The position numbers were made by a program, and so were the translations under genes. DNA of 64,000 bases from Rhizobium sp. TH2. Its GTDB lineage: Bacteria; Pseudomonadota; Alphaproteobacteria; Rhizobiales; Rhizobiaceae. Position 1 is the stretch's first letter. Each line of letters opens with the position of its first letter. Below are positions 1 to 8,580 of the stretch, piece by piece. The DNA lies in the NCBI RefSeq assembly GCF_024707525.1, contig NZ_CP062231.1, forward strand, positions 4,092,001 to 4,156,000. Direction: 5' to 3'. The notes beneath the pieces were generated by a model that saw nothing but the letters and a program-made list of their open reading frames with translations, made no database searches and was not told the origin of the DNA.

Positions 1-552
1 GGCCATGCCGGTGCCCTGGAACTGGAAGCCGCATTTCTGGATCACGCGCCGGGATCCGATGTTCATCACCCGGGCGCGCGCATCGATGAAGTCGACGTCG
101 AAATGGCGGAAGCCGAAATCGATCAGGGTCTGCGCGGCTTCCGTCGCAAAACCCCGGTTCCAATAGCTCTCGCCGATCCAGTAGCCGAGTTCGATCCCCC
201 GGCCCGTTTCATGCGCCTCCAGCCCGCAGGCGCCGATAAACGCCTTGGTTTCAGCAAGCGTGATGGCGTAGACGCATTTGCCCATCGCGCCCGAGGCGAC
301 GCGGGCGACGAAGTTTTCGGCGTCCTTGATCGTATAGGGGTGCGGCATGCGCGACACCATGGAGGCGACGTTCATGGTGTTGGCGAGATGGGCAATTGCG
401 TTGGTGTCCGCCATCTCAGGGGCGCGCAAGGTCAGGCGCTCCGAGACGAGAATGGGCGAGACGAACTCCAGCGGCGCCGAGTCCCTCGACTCCTGCCGCA
501 TCTCACTTCTGAAACCAGCTTGGCTCTGGCTTTCCTTCAGTTGAGTTTGCAT
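1..552 (-). CDS. GNAT-family N-acetyltransferase (RimJ/RimL type), 3' end outside window
   Basis: Acetyl-CoA-dependent N-acetyltransferase that probably modifies a ribosomal-protein N-terminus or a small amine; the substrate is not readable from sequence. The frame stays open from the ATG at 552 to the window edge (184 codons). It shows GNAT hallmarks: SERLTLRAP near the start, then GIELGYWIGESYWNRGFATE (acetyl-CoA loop region), and near the edge ARVMNIGSRRVIQKCGF, the N-x-x-S-x-x-x-x-x-K-x-GF signature of RimJ/RimL proteins. A strong AGGAGG lies a few bases before the ATG. It follows rplU-rpmA on the same strand, as in many rhizobia, but a strong hairpin separates them, so it is probably transcribed separately. 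Confidence 0.85.
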   Translation of the reverse strand, partial: MQTQLKESQSQAGFRSEMRQESRDSAPLEFVSPILVSERLTLRAPEMADTNAIAHLANTMNVASMVSRMPHPYTIKDAENFVARVASGAMGKCVYAITLAETKAFIGACGLEAHETGRGIELGYWIGESYWNRGFATEAAQTLIDFGFRHFDVDFIDARARVMNIGSRRVIQKCGFQFQGTGMA

Positions 553-579
553 TTTTTCCTCCTGGGGTGAGCGCAAACG

Positions 580-615
580 AAAAGGGAAGATGGATTTCAC
601 CCCATCTTCCCTTTT
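580..615. terminator. Terminator hairpin after rplU-rpmA
   Basis: Perfect 14-bp inverted repeat, AAAAGGGAAGATGG (580-593) and CCATCTTCCCTTTT (602-615), with an 8-nt loop. Read on the minus strand it ends in TTTT, so it should act as an intrinsic terminator for rplU-rpmA just before the acetyltransferase gene. Confidence 0.8.
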
Positions 616-688
616 TGAACCCTGGAGGTCTTGTGACCTGAAGCGTCAGTCGGGCCGATGAGGCGCCGACTGTTTAAAGAGTGCCGGC

Positions 689-961
689 TTACTCTGCTGC
701 TGCTGCCGTTTTCGGCATCACGGATACGTATACGCGGCCATTGGCCTTGGATCGGTAATTCACGGTACCTTCGGTGACTGCAAAAATCGTGTGATCCTTG
801 CCGAGGCCGACATTGGCGCCGGGATGCCACTGGGTGCCGCGCTGACGCAGAATGATGTTGCCGGAGACGACAGCTTCGCCGCCGAACTTCTTCACGCCCA
901 AACGCTTGGAATTGGAATCGCGACCGTTGCGCGACGAACCGCCAGCTTTTTTGTGTGCCAT
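689..961 (-). CDS. rpmA: 50S ribosomal protein L27
   Basis: Ribosomal protein L27 of the large subunit; its N-terminal tail reaches the peptidyl-transferase centre. At 90 aa it has the usual length and starts [20 protein letters not shown], the near-invariant L27 N-terminus, followed by the [15 protein letters not shown] core. There is no N-terminal extension of the kind processed by Prp in Firmicutes. The Ala-rich C-terminal tail is common in alphaproteobacteria. It lies 26 bp downstream of rplU and is surely co-transcribed with it. Confidence 0.98.
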   Translation of the reverse strand: MAHKKAGGSSRNGRDSNSKRLGVKKFGGEAVVSGNIILRQRGTQWHPGANVGLGKDHTIFAVTEGTVNYRSKANGRVYVSVMPKTAAAAE

Positions 962-987
962 GGTTTTGCTCCTTGTCCTCTAACCTA

Positions 988-1299
988 TTAAGCCGCGATC
1001 TCGAGAATGCGGACCTTGGTGAAATGCTGGCGGTGGCCCTTCTTGCGCTTGGAATTCTGACGGCGGCGCTTGACGAAAGAAATGGTCTTCCGCTTGCGAC
1101 CCTGCTCGACGACTTCCGCGGTCACGACGGCGCCGACAACAAACGGCGCGCCGATCTTGGCGCTGGCACCCTCGCCAACAACGAGGACTTCTGTGAATTC
1201 GATCTTCGCACCGGCTTCGCCTTCCAGCTTTTCGATCTGGATGACGTCGTTGGCAGCAACCTGGTACTGCTTTCCACCGGTCTTGATGACTGCGAACAT
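988..1299 (-). CDS. rplU: 50S ribosomal protein L21
   Basis: Ribosomal protein L21, a 23S rRNA-binding large-subunit protein. The chosen start gives 103 aa beginning [18 protein letters not shown], the family N-terminus. An in-frame ATG five codons upstream (1314) exists, but the bases between the two ATGs contain the purine-rich AAAGGAC that looks like the ribosome-binding site for the downstream ATG. The basic stretch around [17 protein letters not shown] and the ending KVRILEIAA are typical. First gene of the rplU-rpmA operon. Confidence 0.95.
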   Translation of the reverse strand: MFAVIKTGGKQYQVAANDVIQIEKLEGEAGAKIEFTEVLVVGEGASAKIGAPFVVGAVVTAEVVEQGRKRKTISFVKRRRQNSKRKKGHRQHFTKVRILEIAA

Positions 1300-1492
1300 T
1301 TTTTGTCCTTTCATGTTCTGTGAACGCGCCTCGATAAAAACCTGCTAAGGGCCTCGGTCGGGCGGTCTTTTTGTTCAGTCGATTGGTCTTTGGCGAAGCG
1401 AACTTCGCCGGTGAGATATGCCTTGATTCCCGCCGCGTGGCAAACATCAAAACATGCCGCGAACATGATTGCCCGCAGTCTTCCGCCCATGC

Positions 1493-1521
1493 GTGTACGC
1501 GAGGCCCCAAATCCTGTCAAG
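1493..1521 (-). promoter_or_regulatory. Possible promoter of rplU-rpmA
   Basis: On the minus strand a perfect rhizobial-type -35 element CTTGAC (1516-1521) is followed after 17 bp by GTACAC (1493-1498), a weak -10. The stretch from 1300 to 1636 holds no gene. This is the only promoter-like signal I see in it, leaving a leader of about 190 bases before rplU. The -10 is poor, so this is tentative. Confidence 0.3.
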
Positions 1522-1636
1522 CCAATCGCAGGCAAAGAAACGACGATCGGCGCTTTTTCTATCTTGCGTCAGCCATTTTTCATCGCTATATCGCGGCCCA
1601 CACGCTCGGAACCCACGCTGGTTCCCGGTGCCCCGC

Positions 1637-1726
1637 GGAGAGGTGGCAGAGTGGTTGAATGTACCGCACTCGAAATGCGGCGTACCTGCAAGGGTACCGT
1701 GGGTTCAAATCCCACCCTCTCCGCCA
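1637..1726 (+). tRNA. tRNA-Ser(CGA)
   Basis: A 90-nt class II tRNA reading UCG codons. The acceptor stem pairs GGAGAGG (1637-1643) with CCTCTCC (1716-1722), followed by discriminator G and an encoded CCA (1724-1726). The anticodon loop CTCGAAA sits on a CCGCA/TGCGG stem, giving anticodon CGA. A long variable arm follows, then GGTTCAAATCC for the T loop. All arms fold without mismatch that I can see. Confidence 0.97.
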
Positions 1727-1978
1727 TATCCCTTTGTTTCATATAGAGAAATTTTGCAGGAAATGCAAAGGGCCCACTTTTGCGATGACCGTTTTGCGTG
1801 TCACCATTTGGCGAATAGGGCGGACATGACCGCTTCGCGCCCCCAATCCAGCCGCTCGCCCAGCGCCTGCGAGTTCCTGAAAGCGGACGGTTGCCCAGTT
1901 GACTCCGACGTCGGCACCTGGGGATGGGGACTGACGGCTTCAAACTCACAAGCAAGGAAGCTCGTGAACCAATGGAGG

Positions 1979-2297
1979 TCCTGAGAGGGGATTTTCTCTC
2001 GACGCACTCACCAGATGTCCAGAAGCAAATTCCATAGTAGATCGCGTCGAGTGAGTTCGGATCGGCATCATCATCTGATGGGGACCAACCCCCGAAACAG
2101 TCGTCCATTAGATCGTCGGTGGCTATGGCAACCAGCGAACGAGGAGAGCGGTAGTTGCTTACGAAATAGCCGACACGGTGACAGCCCTCATCGTCAATCA
2201 AAGTGGCGGTGCTCATTTCGTACTGCATAGCAGGCCACATAGCATCCAACTCAAGCACGAAACAGTCGTTGACATGGGCTTCGAAAATGGCTGCCAC
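1979..2297 (-). pseudogene. Possible remnant of an acidic hypothetical gene behind tRNA-Ser
   Basis: A reading frame opening at 2297 has protein-like composition for about 106 codons (acidic, aromatic; includes YYGICFWTSGECVER). It then decays into Arg/Pro-rich noise and continues through the antisense of tRNA-Ser, where it yields the well-known false sequence ERVGFEPT. I therefore keep only the first part as a candidate eroded gene with no real stop codon. No family recognised and no good ribosome-binding site. The flanks 1727-1978 and 2298-2472 show nothing else. Confidence 0.25.
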
Positions 2298-2472
2298 TTA
2301 ACGAAGAAGGTCAGAGAAAGGGTCGGAGTGACTCCGACGATTTTCCGAAGGCAGAAACAGGCAGTGTCTGCAGCGGATTGCATAAGCGCGAAACATCTGT
2401 CGCGCTACTTCGAGCATCCCTGGCAGACGGAACTTTCAATATCCCTGGGCGCATATTTCTCAGAGCCGCACT

Positions 2473-3171
2473 TCATTCGAACAACTCGGGATTGTCTGCC
2501 TCGATCTGAGGCAAGTCGGACAGAATACCGTTGAGATGCCGGCGCATGGCTGCAGCGGAGGCATCGGAATCCTTCGAATCGATCGCGACGATGATCGCTT
2601 CATGCTCGGAGATCAGATTCTTCATCGAATCCGGATGGCGGAGCTGAAGATTGCAGACCCGGTCCATATGCGCCTTGATGTCGGCAACCGCGTTCCAGGC
2701 CAGCCCGCAGCCTGCGCCCTCGGCAATCGCGATATGAAACTGCTCGTCCTCGCGCCGGAACGCATTGTGATCATTCGCTTCCATGGCAGCCCTCTGGCGC
2801 GACAGGATCGTATCGACCCGGCGTCGGGTCCAGTTGTCGAAGCCCTCGCTTGCGCGCCGGGCCACGGCGACCTCGATCGCTTCACGCACGAACCGGGCTT
2901 CCATCATCTGCCGCGCGGATATGCGAACGACCACCGTCCCCCGATTGGGCCGTATGTCCACCAGCTTGGATTTGCCAAGTGCGATCAGTGCCTCGCGCAC
3001 CGGCTGGCGGGATACGCCCATGCGGGTGGCTATCTCCTGCTCGGAAAGGCGCGTTCCCGGCGCGAGTTCCAGGCGGATGATCGCCTCTCGGAGATCGCGT
3101 TCGACCTGCGCGGCCGTGGTTTCCCCGGTCTCCGTCTTCAGAATTTCAAGTCCCATTATCTGCGCCGCCAT
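2473..3171 (-). CDS. GntR-family transcriptional regulator (FCD/FadR subfamily)
   Basis: DNA-binding repressor or activator, probably controlling the divergent uronate operon. The N-terminal winged helix covers about residues 20-80, with LREAIIRLELAPGTRLSE and the recognition region ATRMGVSRQPVREAL. The C-terminal FCD effector domain contains FHIAIAEGAG and HEAIIVAIDSKD, the His/Asp-type metal and ligand pocket pattern of the family. I prefer the ATG at 3171 (232 aa); the upstream ATG at 3201 lies inside a direct repeat that looks like the operator and has no ribosome-binding site. A GntR/FCD protein facing a uronate pathway is a common arrangement (UxuR and ExuR belong to this family). The effector is presumably a keto-uronate. 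Confidence 0.85.
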   Translation of the reverse strand: MAAQIMGLEILKTETGETTAAQVERDLREAIIRLELAPGTRLSEQEIATRMGVSRQPVREALIALGKSKLVDIRPNRGTVVVRISARQMMEARFVREAIEVAVARRASEGFDNWTRRRVDTILSRQRAAMEANDHNAFRREDEQFHIAIAEGAGCGLAWNAVADIKAHMDRVCNLQLRHPDSMKNLISEHEAIIVAIDSKDSDASAAAMRRHLNGILSDLPQIEADNPELFE

Positions 3172-3196
3172 GATGCGTTGACAACCATCTAAAACC

Positions 3197-3214
3197 ACCA
3201 TACAGTACCATACA
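3197..3214. promoter_or_regulatory. Direct-repeat candidate operator for the GntR regulator
   Basis: Two exact copies of ACCATACA, at 3197-3204 and 3207-3214, spaced 10 bp, one helical turn. They lie in the region between the GntR gene and the divergent aldehyde dehydrogenase gene, just upstream of the preferred regulator start, where both promoters would be. Confidence 0.45.
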
Positions 3215-3297
3215 ATGCATTCGCAACATAATTCTCACGGCCTGGAGGGCCTGAGAACGAGAAGGCTCCGGAACTGGATTCCGGGGGAGGAGAAGTT

Positions 3298-4812
3298 TTG
3301 CTCGCCAATTTCATATCGCCCGATACCACGGATTCTCGCCTGGGCATTAAAGCGCGCTATCGCATGCTTGTCGATGGCAAGTCCGTTGATGCAGCGTCCG
3401 GCCGCGCGATTGATCGTGTAAGCCCCGGCCATGCCGGCGTCATTGTCGGCACATGGCCGGAAGCGTCCGCGGATGACGTCGGTCTGGCGATCGCCGCAGC
3501 CCGCCGTGCATTCGATGCCGGCCCATGGCCGCGCATGTCCGGTGGCGAGCGGTCGCGGCTGATGTTCAAGGTGGCCGAACTCATTCTTGCCAATCAGGAA
3601 GAGCTCGCCGTGGCAGAGAGCCTCGAAGTCGGCAAGCCGATCGCTCAGGCGCGGGGCGAGATCGGCTTTTGTGCGGATCTCTGGTCTTACGCGGCCGGTC
3701 AGTCCCGTGCGCTCGAAGGCCAGACGCACAACAATATCGGTGACGACCGTCTCGGCCTCGTACTGCGCGAGCCGGTCGGCGTCGTCGGCATCATCACGCC
3801 CTGGAATTTTCCCTTCATCATCGCATCCGAGCGCGTGCCCTGGGCCATCGGTGCCGGCTGCGCCGTGGTGCTCAAGCCGTCGGAATTCACCTCGGGCACG
3901 TCGATCCGCATGGCTGAACTCGCGCGCGAGGCGGGCATTCCGGATGGGGTCTTCAATGTCGTCACCGGATACGGCGATCCGGCCGGCCAGATACTGGCGG
4001 AAGATTCCCGTGTCGATATGGTGGCATTCACCGGCTCGGTTCGCGTCGGCACGAAGCTCGGCGAGATCGCTGCACGCAGCGTTAAGCGCGTCGGGTTGGA
4101 ACTCGGCGGCAAGGGTCCCCAGATCGTCTTTGACGATGCCGACCTCCAGGCCGCCGCCGACGGCATCGCATATGGCGTCTATCACAATGCCGGCCAGTGC
4201 TGCATTTCAGGCAGCCGGCTGCTGGTGCAGGAAGGTATCCGCGATGCGCTGATGGAGCGGGTGCTCGACATTTCCCGCAAGGTCACTTTCGGCGATCCGT
4301 TGAATGAGAAGACCAAGATCGGCGCGATGATCTCGGAAGCGCATACGGCCAAGGTCCAGTCTTATGTCGATGCGGGCGTCGCTGATGGAGCCGAACTGCT
4401 CCTGGGCGGGACGCGGGCGGGCGAGGGCAAGGGCCTCTATTTTGCGCCGACGGTCTTCAGCGGCGTAAACTCGGACATGTCGATCGCCCGTGAAGAGATC
4501 TTCGGGCCGGTCCTCTCGACCATGAGCTTCAAGACCGCAGACGAGGCAGTCGCACTCGCCAATTCCAGCGAGTTTGGCCTGTCTGCATCCGTCTGGTCGA
4601 CCAATCTGGAGAATGCGCTGCAAAGCATCCGCCGTATCCGCGCCGGGCGCTGCTGGATCAACAGCGTCATCGACGGAACGCCGGAACTGCCGATCGGCGG
4701 CTACAAGAAGAGCGGCCTCGGGCGCGAGCTCGGCCGCTACGGTTTCGACGAATATTCGCAGTTCAAGGGCATCCACGTCACTTTGGGACGACCGGCACCC
4801 TGGTTCGGCTGA
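3298..4812 (+). CDS. NAD(P)-dependent aldehyde dehydrogenase
   Basis: Oxidises an aldehyde to a carboxylate in the cytoplasm; here probably a sugar-acid semialdehyde or short sugar aldehyde. All ALDH landmarks are present: TPWNFP with the oxyanion Asn near residue 170, the cofactor helix start FTGSVRVG (about 244-251), ELGGKGP with the general-base Glu at about 268, and NAGQCC with the catalytic Cys at about 302. Length 504 aa is normal. The start is a TTG at 3298 behind a strong GGGGAGGAG; no ATG fits as well. It is the first gene of the uronate operon. Within that setting a lactaldehyde or keto-glutarate-semialdehyde dehydrogenase is possible, but the substrate cannot be read. Confidence 0.9.
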   Translation: MLANFISPDTTDSRLGIKARYRMLVDGKSVDAASGRAIDRVSPGHAGVIVGTWPEASADDVGLAIAAARRAFDAGPWPRMSGGERSRLMFKVAELILANQEELAVAESLEVGKPIAQARGEIGFCADLWSYAAGQSRALEGQTHNNIGDDRLGLVLREPVGVVGIITPWNFPFIIASERVPWAIGAGCAVVLKPSEFTSGTSIRMAELAREAGIPDGVFNVVTGYGDPAGQILAEDSRVDMVAFTGSVRVGTKLGEIAARSVKRVGLELGGKGPQIVFDDADLQAAADGIAYGVYHNAGQCCISGSRLLVQEGIRDALMERVLDISRKVTFGDPLNEKTKIGAMISEAHTAKVQSYVDAGVADGAELLLGGTRAGEGKGLYFAPTVFSGVNSDMSIAREEIFGPVLSTMSFKTADEAVALANSSEFGLSASVWSTNLENALQSIRRIRAGRCWINSVIDGTPELPIGGYKKSGLGRELGRYGFDEYSQFKGIHVTLGRPAPWFG

Positions 4813-4846
4813 TTGCCGGTTGTTGGAGCAACCGGAGAGGAGGAAA

Positions 4847-4888
4847 TCTCGGCTGGCGCGATCTTTGGTCGGAACTCGCCAGCCGAGA
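4847..4888 (+). other. Strong intercistronic hairpin before the binding-protein gene
   Basis: Perfect 12-bp inverted repeat TCTCGGCTGGCG / CGCCAGCCGAGA with an 18-nt loop between the dehydrogenase and the periplasmic binding-protein genes. There is no T-run, so it is more likely an mRNA processing or stabilising element than a terminator. A second hairpin lies after the binding-protein gene. Confidence 0.55.
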
Positions 4889-4936
4889 CACGGGTCATAC
4901 GACCCTTATTGCACATCCAAAAGGGAGGATACGCAA

Positions 4937-5887
4937 ATGAAACTGACCAGATTGACCACTGCGGCGCTCGCTGCAGGCGTTGCTCTAACCATGTCGTCGG
5001 CAGCACTAGCCGCCGACGTCAAGGCAACGATGATCATCTACCTGGATCCGAGCGTCCAGTTCTTTAACCCGGTGGTGAAAGGCGCACAAGATGCGGCCGC
5101 CCAGTTCGGCGTCGATCTTGATGTGCAATATGCCAACAACGATCCGGTGCGCCAGAATGACCTGATCGAAAGCGCGACCGCCGCCGGCGTTGACGGCATC
5201 GCCGTTGCAATCTCCAGCTCGGACGCGTTCGATGCCAGCATCTGCTCCGCCGTCAAGGCGGGCATCATCGTGATCGGCTTCAACAACGACGATCTCGAGG
5301 GTGCCAAGGGCAATTGCCGGCAGGCTTATGTCGGCATGAACGAATTCGCCTCGGGCTACGAACTTGGCAACCGCATGATCGAGAAGTTCGGCCTCAAGGA
5401 AGGCGACATGGTCTTCAATCCGCGCGAAATCCCCGAGGCGAGCTTTGCCGTGGCACGCGGCGGCGGCATCGAGAAGGCGATGAAGGAAAAGGGCATCAAG
5501 GTCGAGACGGTCCGCGCCGGCCTCGATCCCGCCGAGGCGCAGAACATCATGGCGCAGTTCCTGATCGCCAACAAGAACGTCAAGGCATTGTTCGGCACCG
5601 GTTCGGTCACCTCGACCGTTGGCGCTGGCGCCATCAAGGACGCCGGCATCGACATCCCGTTCGGCGGCTTCGACCTCGCGGTCGAGATCGTCAATGCGGT
5701 GGAGTCAGGTGCCATGTTCGCGACGATGGACCAGCAGCCCTATCTGCAGGGCTACTACCCGATCGTACAGATCGCGCTGGCGAAGAAATATGGCCTGACG
5801 CCGACCGACATCGATACCGGGCAAGGCGCCTTCCTCGATCAGTCGCGCATCAGCTCCGTCAAGCCGATGATCGGCACTTATCGCTAA
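4937..5887 (+). CDS. CUT2-family sugar ABC transporter, periplasmic binding protein
   Basis: Periplasmic ligand-binding component of a CUT2 importer, a RbsB/FrcB-like Peripla_BP_4 protein of 316 aa. The signal peptide spans residues 1-25, with cleavage expected after SSAALA. The mature protein starts with a beta strand (MIIYLDPSVQFFNPVVKGAQ) and contains the hinge-side GVDGIAVAISSSDAF. The C-terminal part has ATMDQQPYLQGYYP, typical of the family. The start ATG has AGGGAGGA seven bases upstream. It is followed by permease and ATPase genes and by kduI-kduD-kdgF, so the ligand is probably an unsaturated or keto uronate. That is inference. Confidence 0.9.
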   Translation: MKLTRLTTAALAAGVALTMSSAALAADVKATMIIYLDPSVQFFNPVVKGAQDAAAQFGVDLDVQYANNDPVRQNDLIESATAAGVDGIAVAISSSDAFDASICSAVKAGIIVIGFNNDDLEGAKGNCRQAYVGMNEFASGYELGNRMIEKFGLKEGDMVFNPREIPEASFAVARGGGIEKAMKEKGIKVETVRAGLDPAEAQNIMAQFLIANKNVKALFGTGSVTSTVGAGAIKDAGIDIPFGGFDLAVEIVNAVESGAMFATMDQQPYLQGYYPIVQIALAKKYGLTPTDIDTGQGAFLDQSRISSVKPMIGTYR

Positions 5888-5898
5888 CCGCAATGCGC

Positions 5899-5930
5899 GG
5901 GAACCTTCCGGCAACATCCGGAGGGTTCCC
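5899..5930 (+). other. Intercistronic hairpin after the binding-protein gene
   Basis: GGGAACCTTCCGG (5899-5911) pairs with CCGGAGGGTTCCC (5918-5930) around a 6-nt loop, with one T-G step. It starts 11 bases after the stop codon. Such hairpins often protect binding-protein mRNA or damp read-through to the membrane components, giving excess periplasmic protein. Confidence 0.6.
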
Positions 5931-5956
5931 CGTCATCCCTGCGTGAGTATTCCAAA

Positions 5957-6976
5957 GTGACTCCTATTATGGCCGACACTGTCCCGCCCCGTACGCGGAC
6001 CCAACGACAATCGCTTCTGAAGCAGATCATGGCAATGCCCGCCGGCGGCATCCTTCTGGTCTTTGCCACATTGCAGGTCGCCTGCATCGTTGGCGCGCTT
6101 CTCTACCCTGACGATTTCCGCTACCTCTCGCCGCAGAACCTGACGATCCTGATGAAGGCCGTCCCTGTGCTGGGCTCCCTGGCACTCGGCGCGGGCATCC
6201 TGATGATATCAGGTGAATTCGATCTCTCGATCGGTTCGGTCTACACATTCACCGCCATCCTCATGGCGACGCTGGTCAATGGCGGCCTGAGTGCCTTCAT
6301 CGCCGCACCCATCGGCATCGCCGCGGGCGTCCTGATCGGCATGCTCAACGGGACAATCACGCTGCGTTTCGGGTTGCCGTCCTTCATCGTGACGCTCGGC
6401 GGCCTGCTGTTCTGGCGTGGGGCCGTGCTGCTCTACAACGGCGCGGTACAGGTGCGCTTCGATCCGGAGCCCGCGTTCTCCAGCCTGTTCGCCGGCACCA
6501 TCTTCGGCATCAACGCTGCCTTCATCTGGATCCTCGTGCTCGCCGCCGCCTTCCACCTGCTGCTCCATCGTCACCGCTTCGGCAACCATGTCTTCGCGAC
6601 CGGCGGCAATCCTGGTGCGGCAACGGCAATCGGCATCAACACCGGCCGCGTCAAGCTCATCGCGTTTGCCATTGCCGGCGGCATGGCCGCTGTTGCAGGC
6701 ATCCTCGCCACATCTCGTGTCGGCAGTGTCCAGCCAGGGCAGGGAGCGGGCCTCGAATTGCAGGCGATTGCCGCCTGCGTCATCGGCGGGCTGTCGCTGC
6801 GCGGCGGCCGCGGCACGATCCTCGGCGTCTTCCTCGGCGTACTCCTGATCCACACGATGACCGACGTGCTGCTGCTGCTGCGCGCTCCGGGCTTCTATCT
6901 CGACATGTTCATCGCAACGCTGATCGTGGTTGCGGCGATCTTCAACCACCTCATAGAGCGGCGGGGGCTCGCCTGA
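5957..6976 (+). CDS. CUT2-family ABC transporter permease
   Basis: Inner-membrane permease of the RbsC/FrcC type, 339 aa, predicted to form a homodimer channel. Many hydrophobic segments are visible, beginning with GGILLVFATLQVACIVGALL. The family-specific segment LMISGEFDLSIGSVYT and the cytoplasmic loop FATGGNPGAATAIGI (the EAA-like GxNxxAA motif) are clear, as is AIAACVIGGLSLRGGRG near the C-terminus. A GTG at 5957 and an ATG at 5969 are both possible starts. It overlaps the ATPase gene by one base (TGATG), so translation is coupled. Confidence 0.9.
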   Translation: MTPIMADTVPPRTRTQRQSLLKQIMAMPAGGILLVFATLQVACIVGALLYPDDFRYLSPQNLTILMKAVPVLGSLALGAGILMISGEFDLSIGSVYTFTAILMATLVNGGLSAFIAAPIGIAAGVLIGMLNGTITLRFGLPSFIVTLGGLLFWRGAVLLYNGAVQVRFDPEPAFSSLFAGTIFGINAAFIWILVLAAAFHLLLHRHRFGNHVFATGGNPGAATAIGINTGRVKLIAFAIAGGMAAVAGILATSRVGSVQPGQGAGLELQAIAACVIGGLSLRGGRGTILGVFLGVLLIHTMTDVLLLLRAPGFYLDMFIATLIVVAAIFNHLIERRGLA

Positions 6977-7707
6977 TGGCCAATCTTCTCGAACTCCACA
7001 ACATCTCGAAGAGTTTTGGCGCGCTGACCGCGTTGCGCGATCTCAGCTTTCACATAGGCGAGGGCGAAGTGGTCGGCCTGCTTGGAGACAACGGCGCCGG
7101 CAAGTCAACCACCGTCAACCTGATCTCGGGCATCCACAAGCCGACAGTGGGCCATCTCAGCATCGACGGCGCGAAGACCGAATTCACCTGCCGCTCGGAT
7201 TCCGCCGCCGCGGGCATCGAGACGATCTACCAGCACACCGCGCTGGTGGACTCGCTGTCGATCACCCGCAATATTTTCATGGGCCGCGAACTGACGGATG
7301 CCTTCGGCTTTCTCAGGCAGGGCGAAATGCGCGACACTGCAATGCAGGTGCTGAAAAACGCGGTGCATATCTCCGGCATCGACTCGCCTGATGTGCTGGT
7401 CGGCAATCTCTCGGGCGGGCAGAAACAGGCAGTCGCCATCGCCCGCGCCGTCCACTTCAAGAAGCGGGTCCTGCTGCTCGACGAGCCGACATCGGCGCTT
7501 TCCGTCCGCGAGACCGAAGCGCTGCTGAACCAGGTCCTCAAGCTCAAGGCCGAGAACGTCTCGAGCGTCTTCGTCACCCACAATCTCTACCACGCCTACC
7601 AGGTCTGCGACCGCTTCGTGATCATGAGCCACGGCACCAAGGTGTTCGATGTCGAAAAAGCGGACACGAGCATCAGCCAACTCACCGAATACGTGGTTCT
7701 GACTTGA
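6976..7707 (+). CDS. CUT2-family ABC transporter ATP-binding protein, single domain
   Basis: Energy-coupling ATPase of the importer. Walker A is GDNGAGKST, the signature is LSGGQKQAVAIARA, Walker B is RVLLLDEPTSAL and the switch His is in FVTHN. At 243 aa it carries one ATPase domain, unlike the double-domain RbsA/XylG type of about 500 aa; it resembles the FrcA class, where two copies dimerise. It is coupled to the permease by TGATG and followed after 30 bases by kduI. Confidence 0.93.
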   Translation: MANLLELHNISKSFGALTALRDLSFHIGEGEVVGLLGDNGAGKSTTVNLISGIHKPTVGHLSIDGAKTEFTCRSDSAAAGIETIYQHTALVDSLSITRNIFMGRELTDAFGFLRQGEMRDTAMQVLKNAVHISGIDSPDVLVGNLSGGQKQAVAIARAVHFKKRVLLLDEPTSALSVRETEALLNQVLKLKAENVSSVFVTHNLYHAYQVCDRFVIMSHGTKVFDVEKADTSISQLTEYVVLT

Positions 7708-7737
7708 ACCTGAAATGAAAGACGAAAGGCAATTGCC

Positions 7738-8580
7738 GTGACAATTTCCGTGACAACCCGCCAGGTCGTAGGCCCCGAGGATACCGCCCGCCGCGATACG
7801 CAAGGGCTGAGAGACGGGTTCGTGATCGAAGGCATGTTCCGGCCCGACGAGATCAACCTCACCTACAGCCATCTCGACCGGATGATCGTCGGCGGCGTCG
7901 TGCCGGTTTCAGGTCCGTTGACGATCGAGCATGTCAAAGAGACGGGAACCGACCGCTTCCTCGACAGGCGCGAGGCCGCGATCGTCAATATCGGTGGTGC
8001 GGGCGTGGTGACGGTGGATGGCGCGGACCATGTGCTCGGCAACAAGGAAGCGCTCTATGTCGGCATGGGAGCGAAGGCACTGACCTTCGCCAGCCGGGAT
8101 CAGGGTGAGCCAACTCATTTCTATCTCCTCAGCGCGCCCGCCCACCGGACCTGCCCGACCGTGCTGATCACCATCGACATGGCAAAGAAGGTGGTGACCG
8201 GTTCGGCGGCGGAAGCCAATGCCCGCACCATCAACCAATATGTCCACCCCGACGTCTGCGAAAGCTGCCAGCTTCTGGTCGGCCTGACGATGTTCGAGCC
8301 GGGCTCGGTGTGGAACACGATGCCGGCGCATGTGCACGACCGGCGCATGGAGGTCTATCTCTATTTCGGCATGGAGGAGACGACGCGGATATTCCACTTC
8401 ATGGGCGAGCCGAGTGAGACCCGGCATGTGGTGCTCAAGAACCACGATGCGGTGCTGTCGCCCGGCTGGTCCATTCATTCGGGCGCGGGCACCGGCAGAT
8501 ATTCCTTCATCTGGGCGATGGCCGGCGATAACATGAGTTTCACCGACATGGACAAGGTGCCGATGGAAGCGCTGCGATGA
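7738..8580 (+). CDS. kduI: 5-dehydro-4-deoxy-D-glucuronate isomerase
   Basis: Converts 5-keto-4-deoxyuronate (from unsaturated galacturonate or glucuronate) to 2,5-diketo-3-deoxygluconate (DKII). It is a cytosolic cupin of 280 aa, the usual KduI length. The zinc site is intact: AHVHDRRMEVYLYF supplies His198, His200 and Glu205, and SIHSG supplies His247. The start is GTG with AAAGG upstream. It overlaps kduD by ATGA, so the two successive enzymes are translationally coupled. Confidence 0.95.
   Translation: MTISVTTRQVVGPEDTARRDTQGLRDGFVIEGMFRPDEINLTYSHLDRMIVGGVVPVSGPLTIEHVKETGTDRFLDRREAAIVNIGGAGVVTVDGADHVLGNKEALYVGMGAKALTFASRDQGEPTHFYLLSAPAHRTCPTVLITIDMAKKVVTGSAAEANARTINQYVHPDVCESCQLLVGLTMFEPGSVWNTMPAHVHDRRMEVYLYFGMEETTRIFHFMGEPSETRHVVLKNHDAVLSPGWSIHSGAGTGRYSFIWAMAGDNMSFTDMDKVPMEALR

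Noticed and set aside
1569..1978. C-terminal half of a 242-codon minus-strand frame across tRNA-Ser
   Set aside because: It is the antisense of the tRNA (giving the familiar ERVGFEPT string) and Arg/Pro-rich noise; not a protein.
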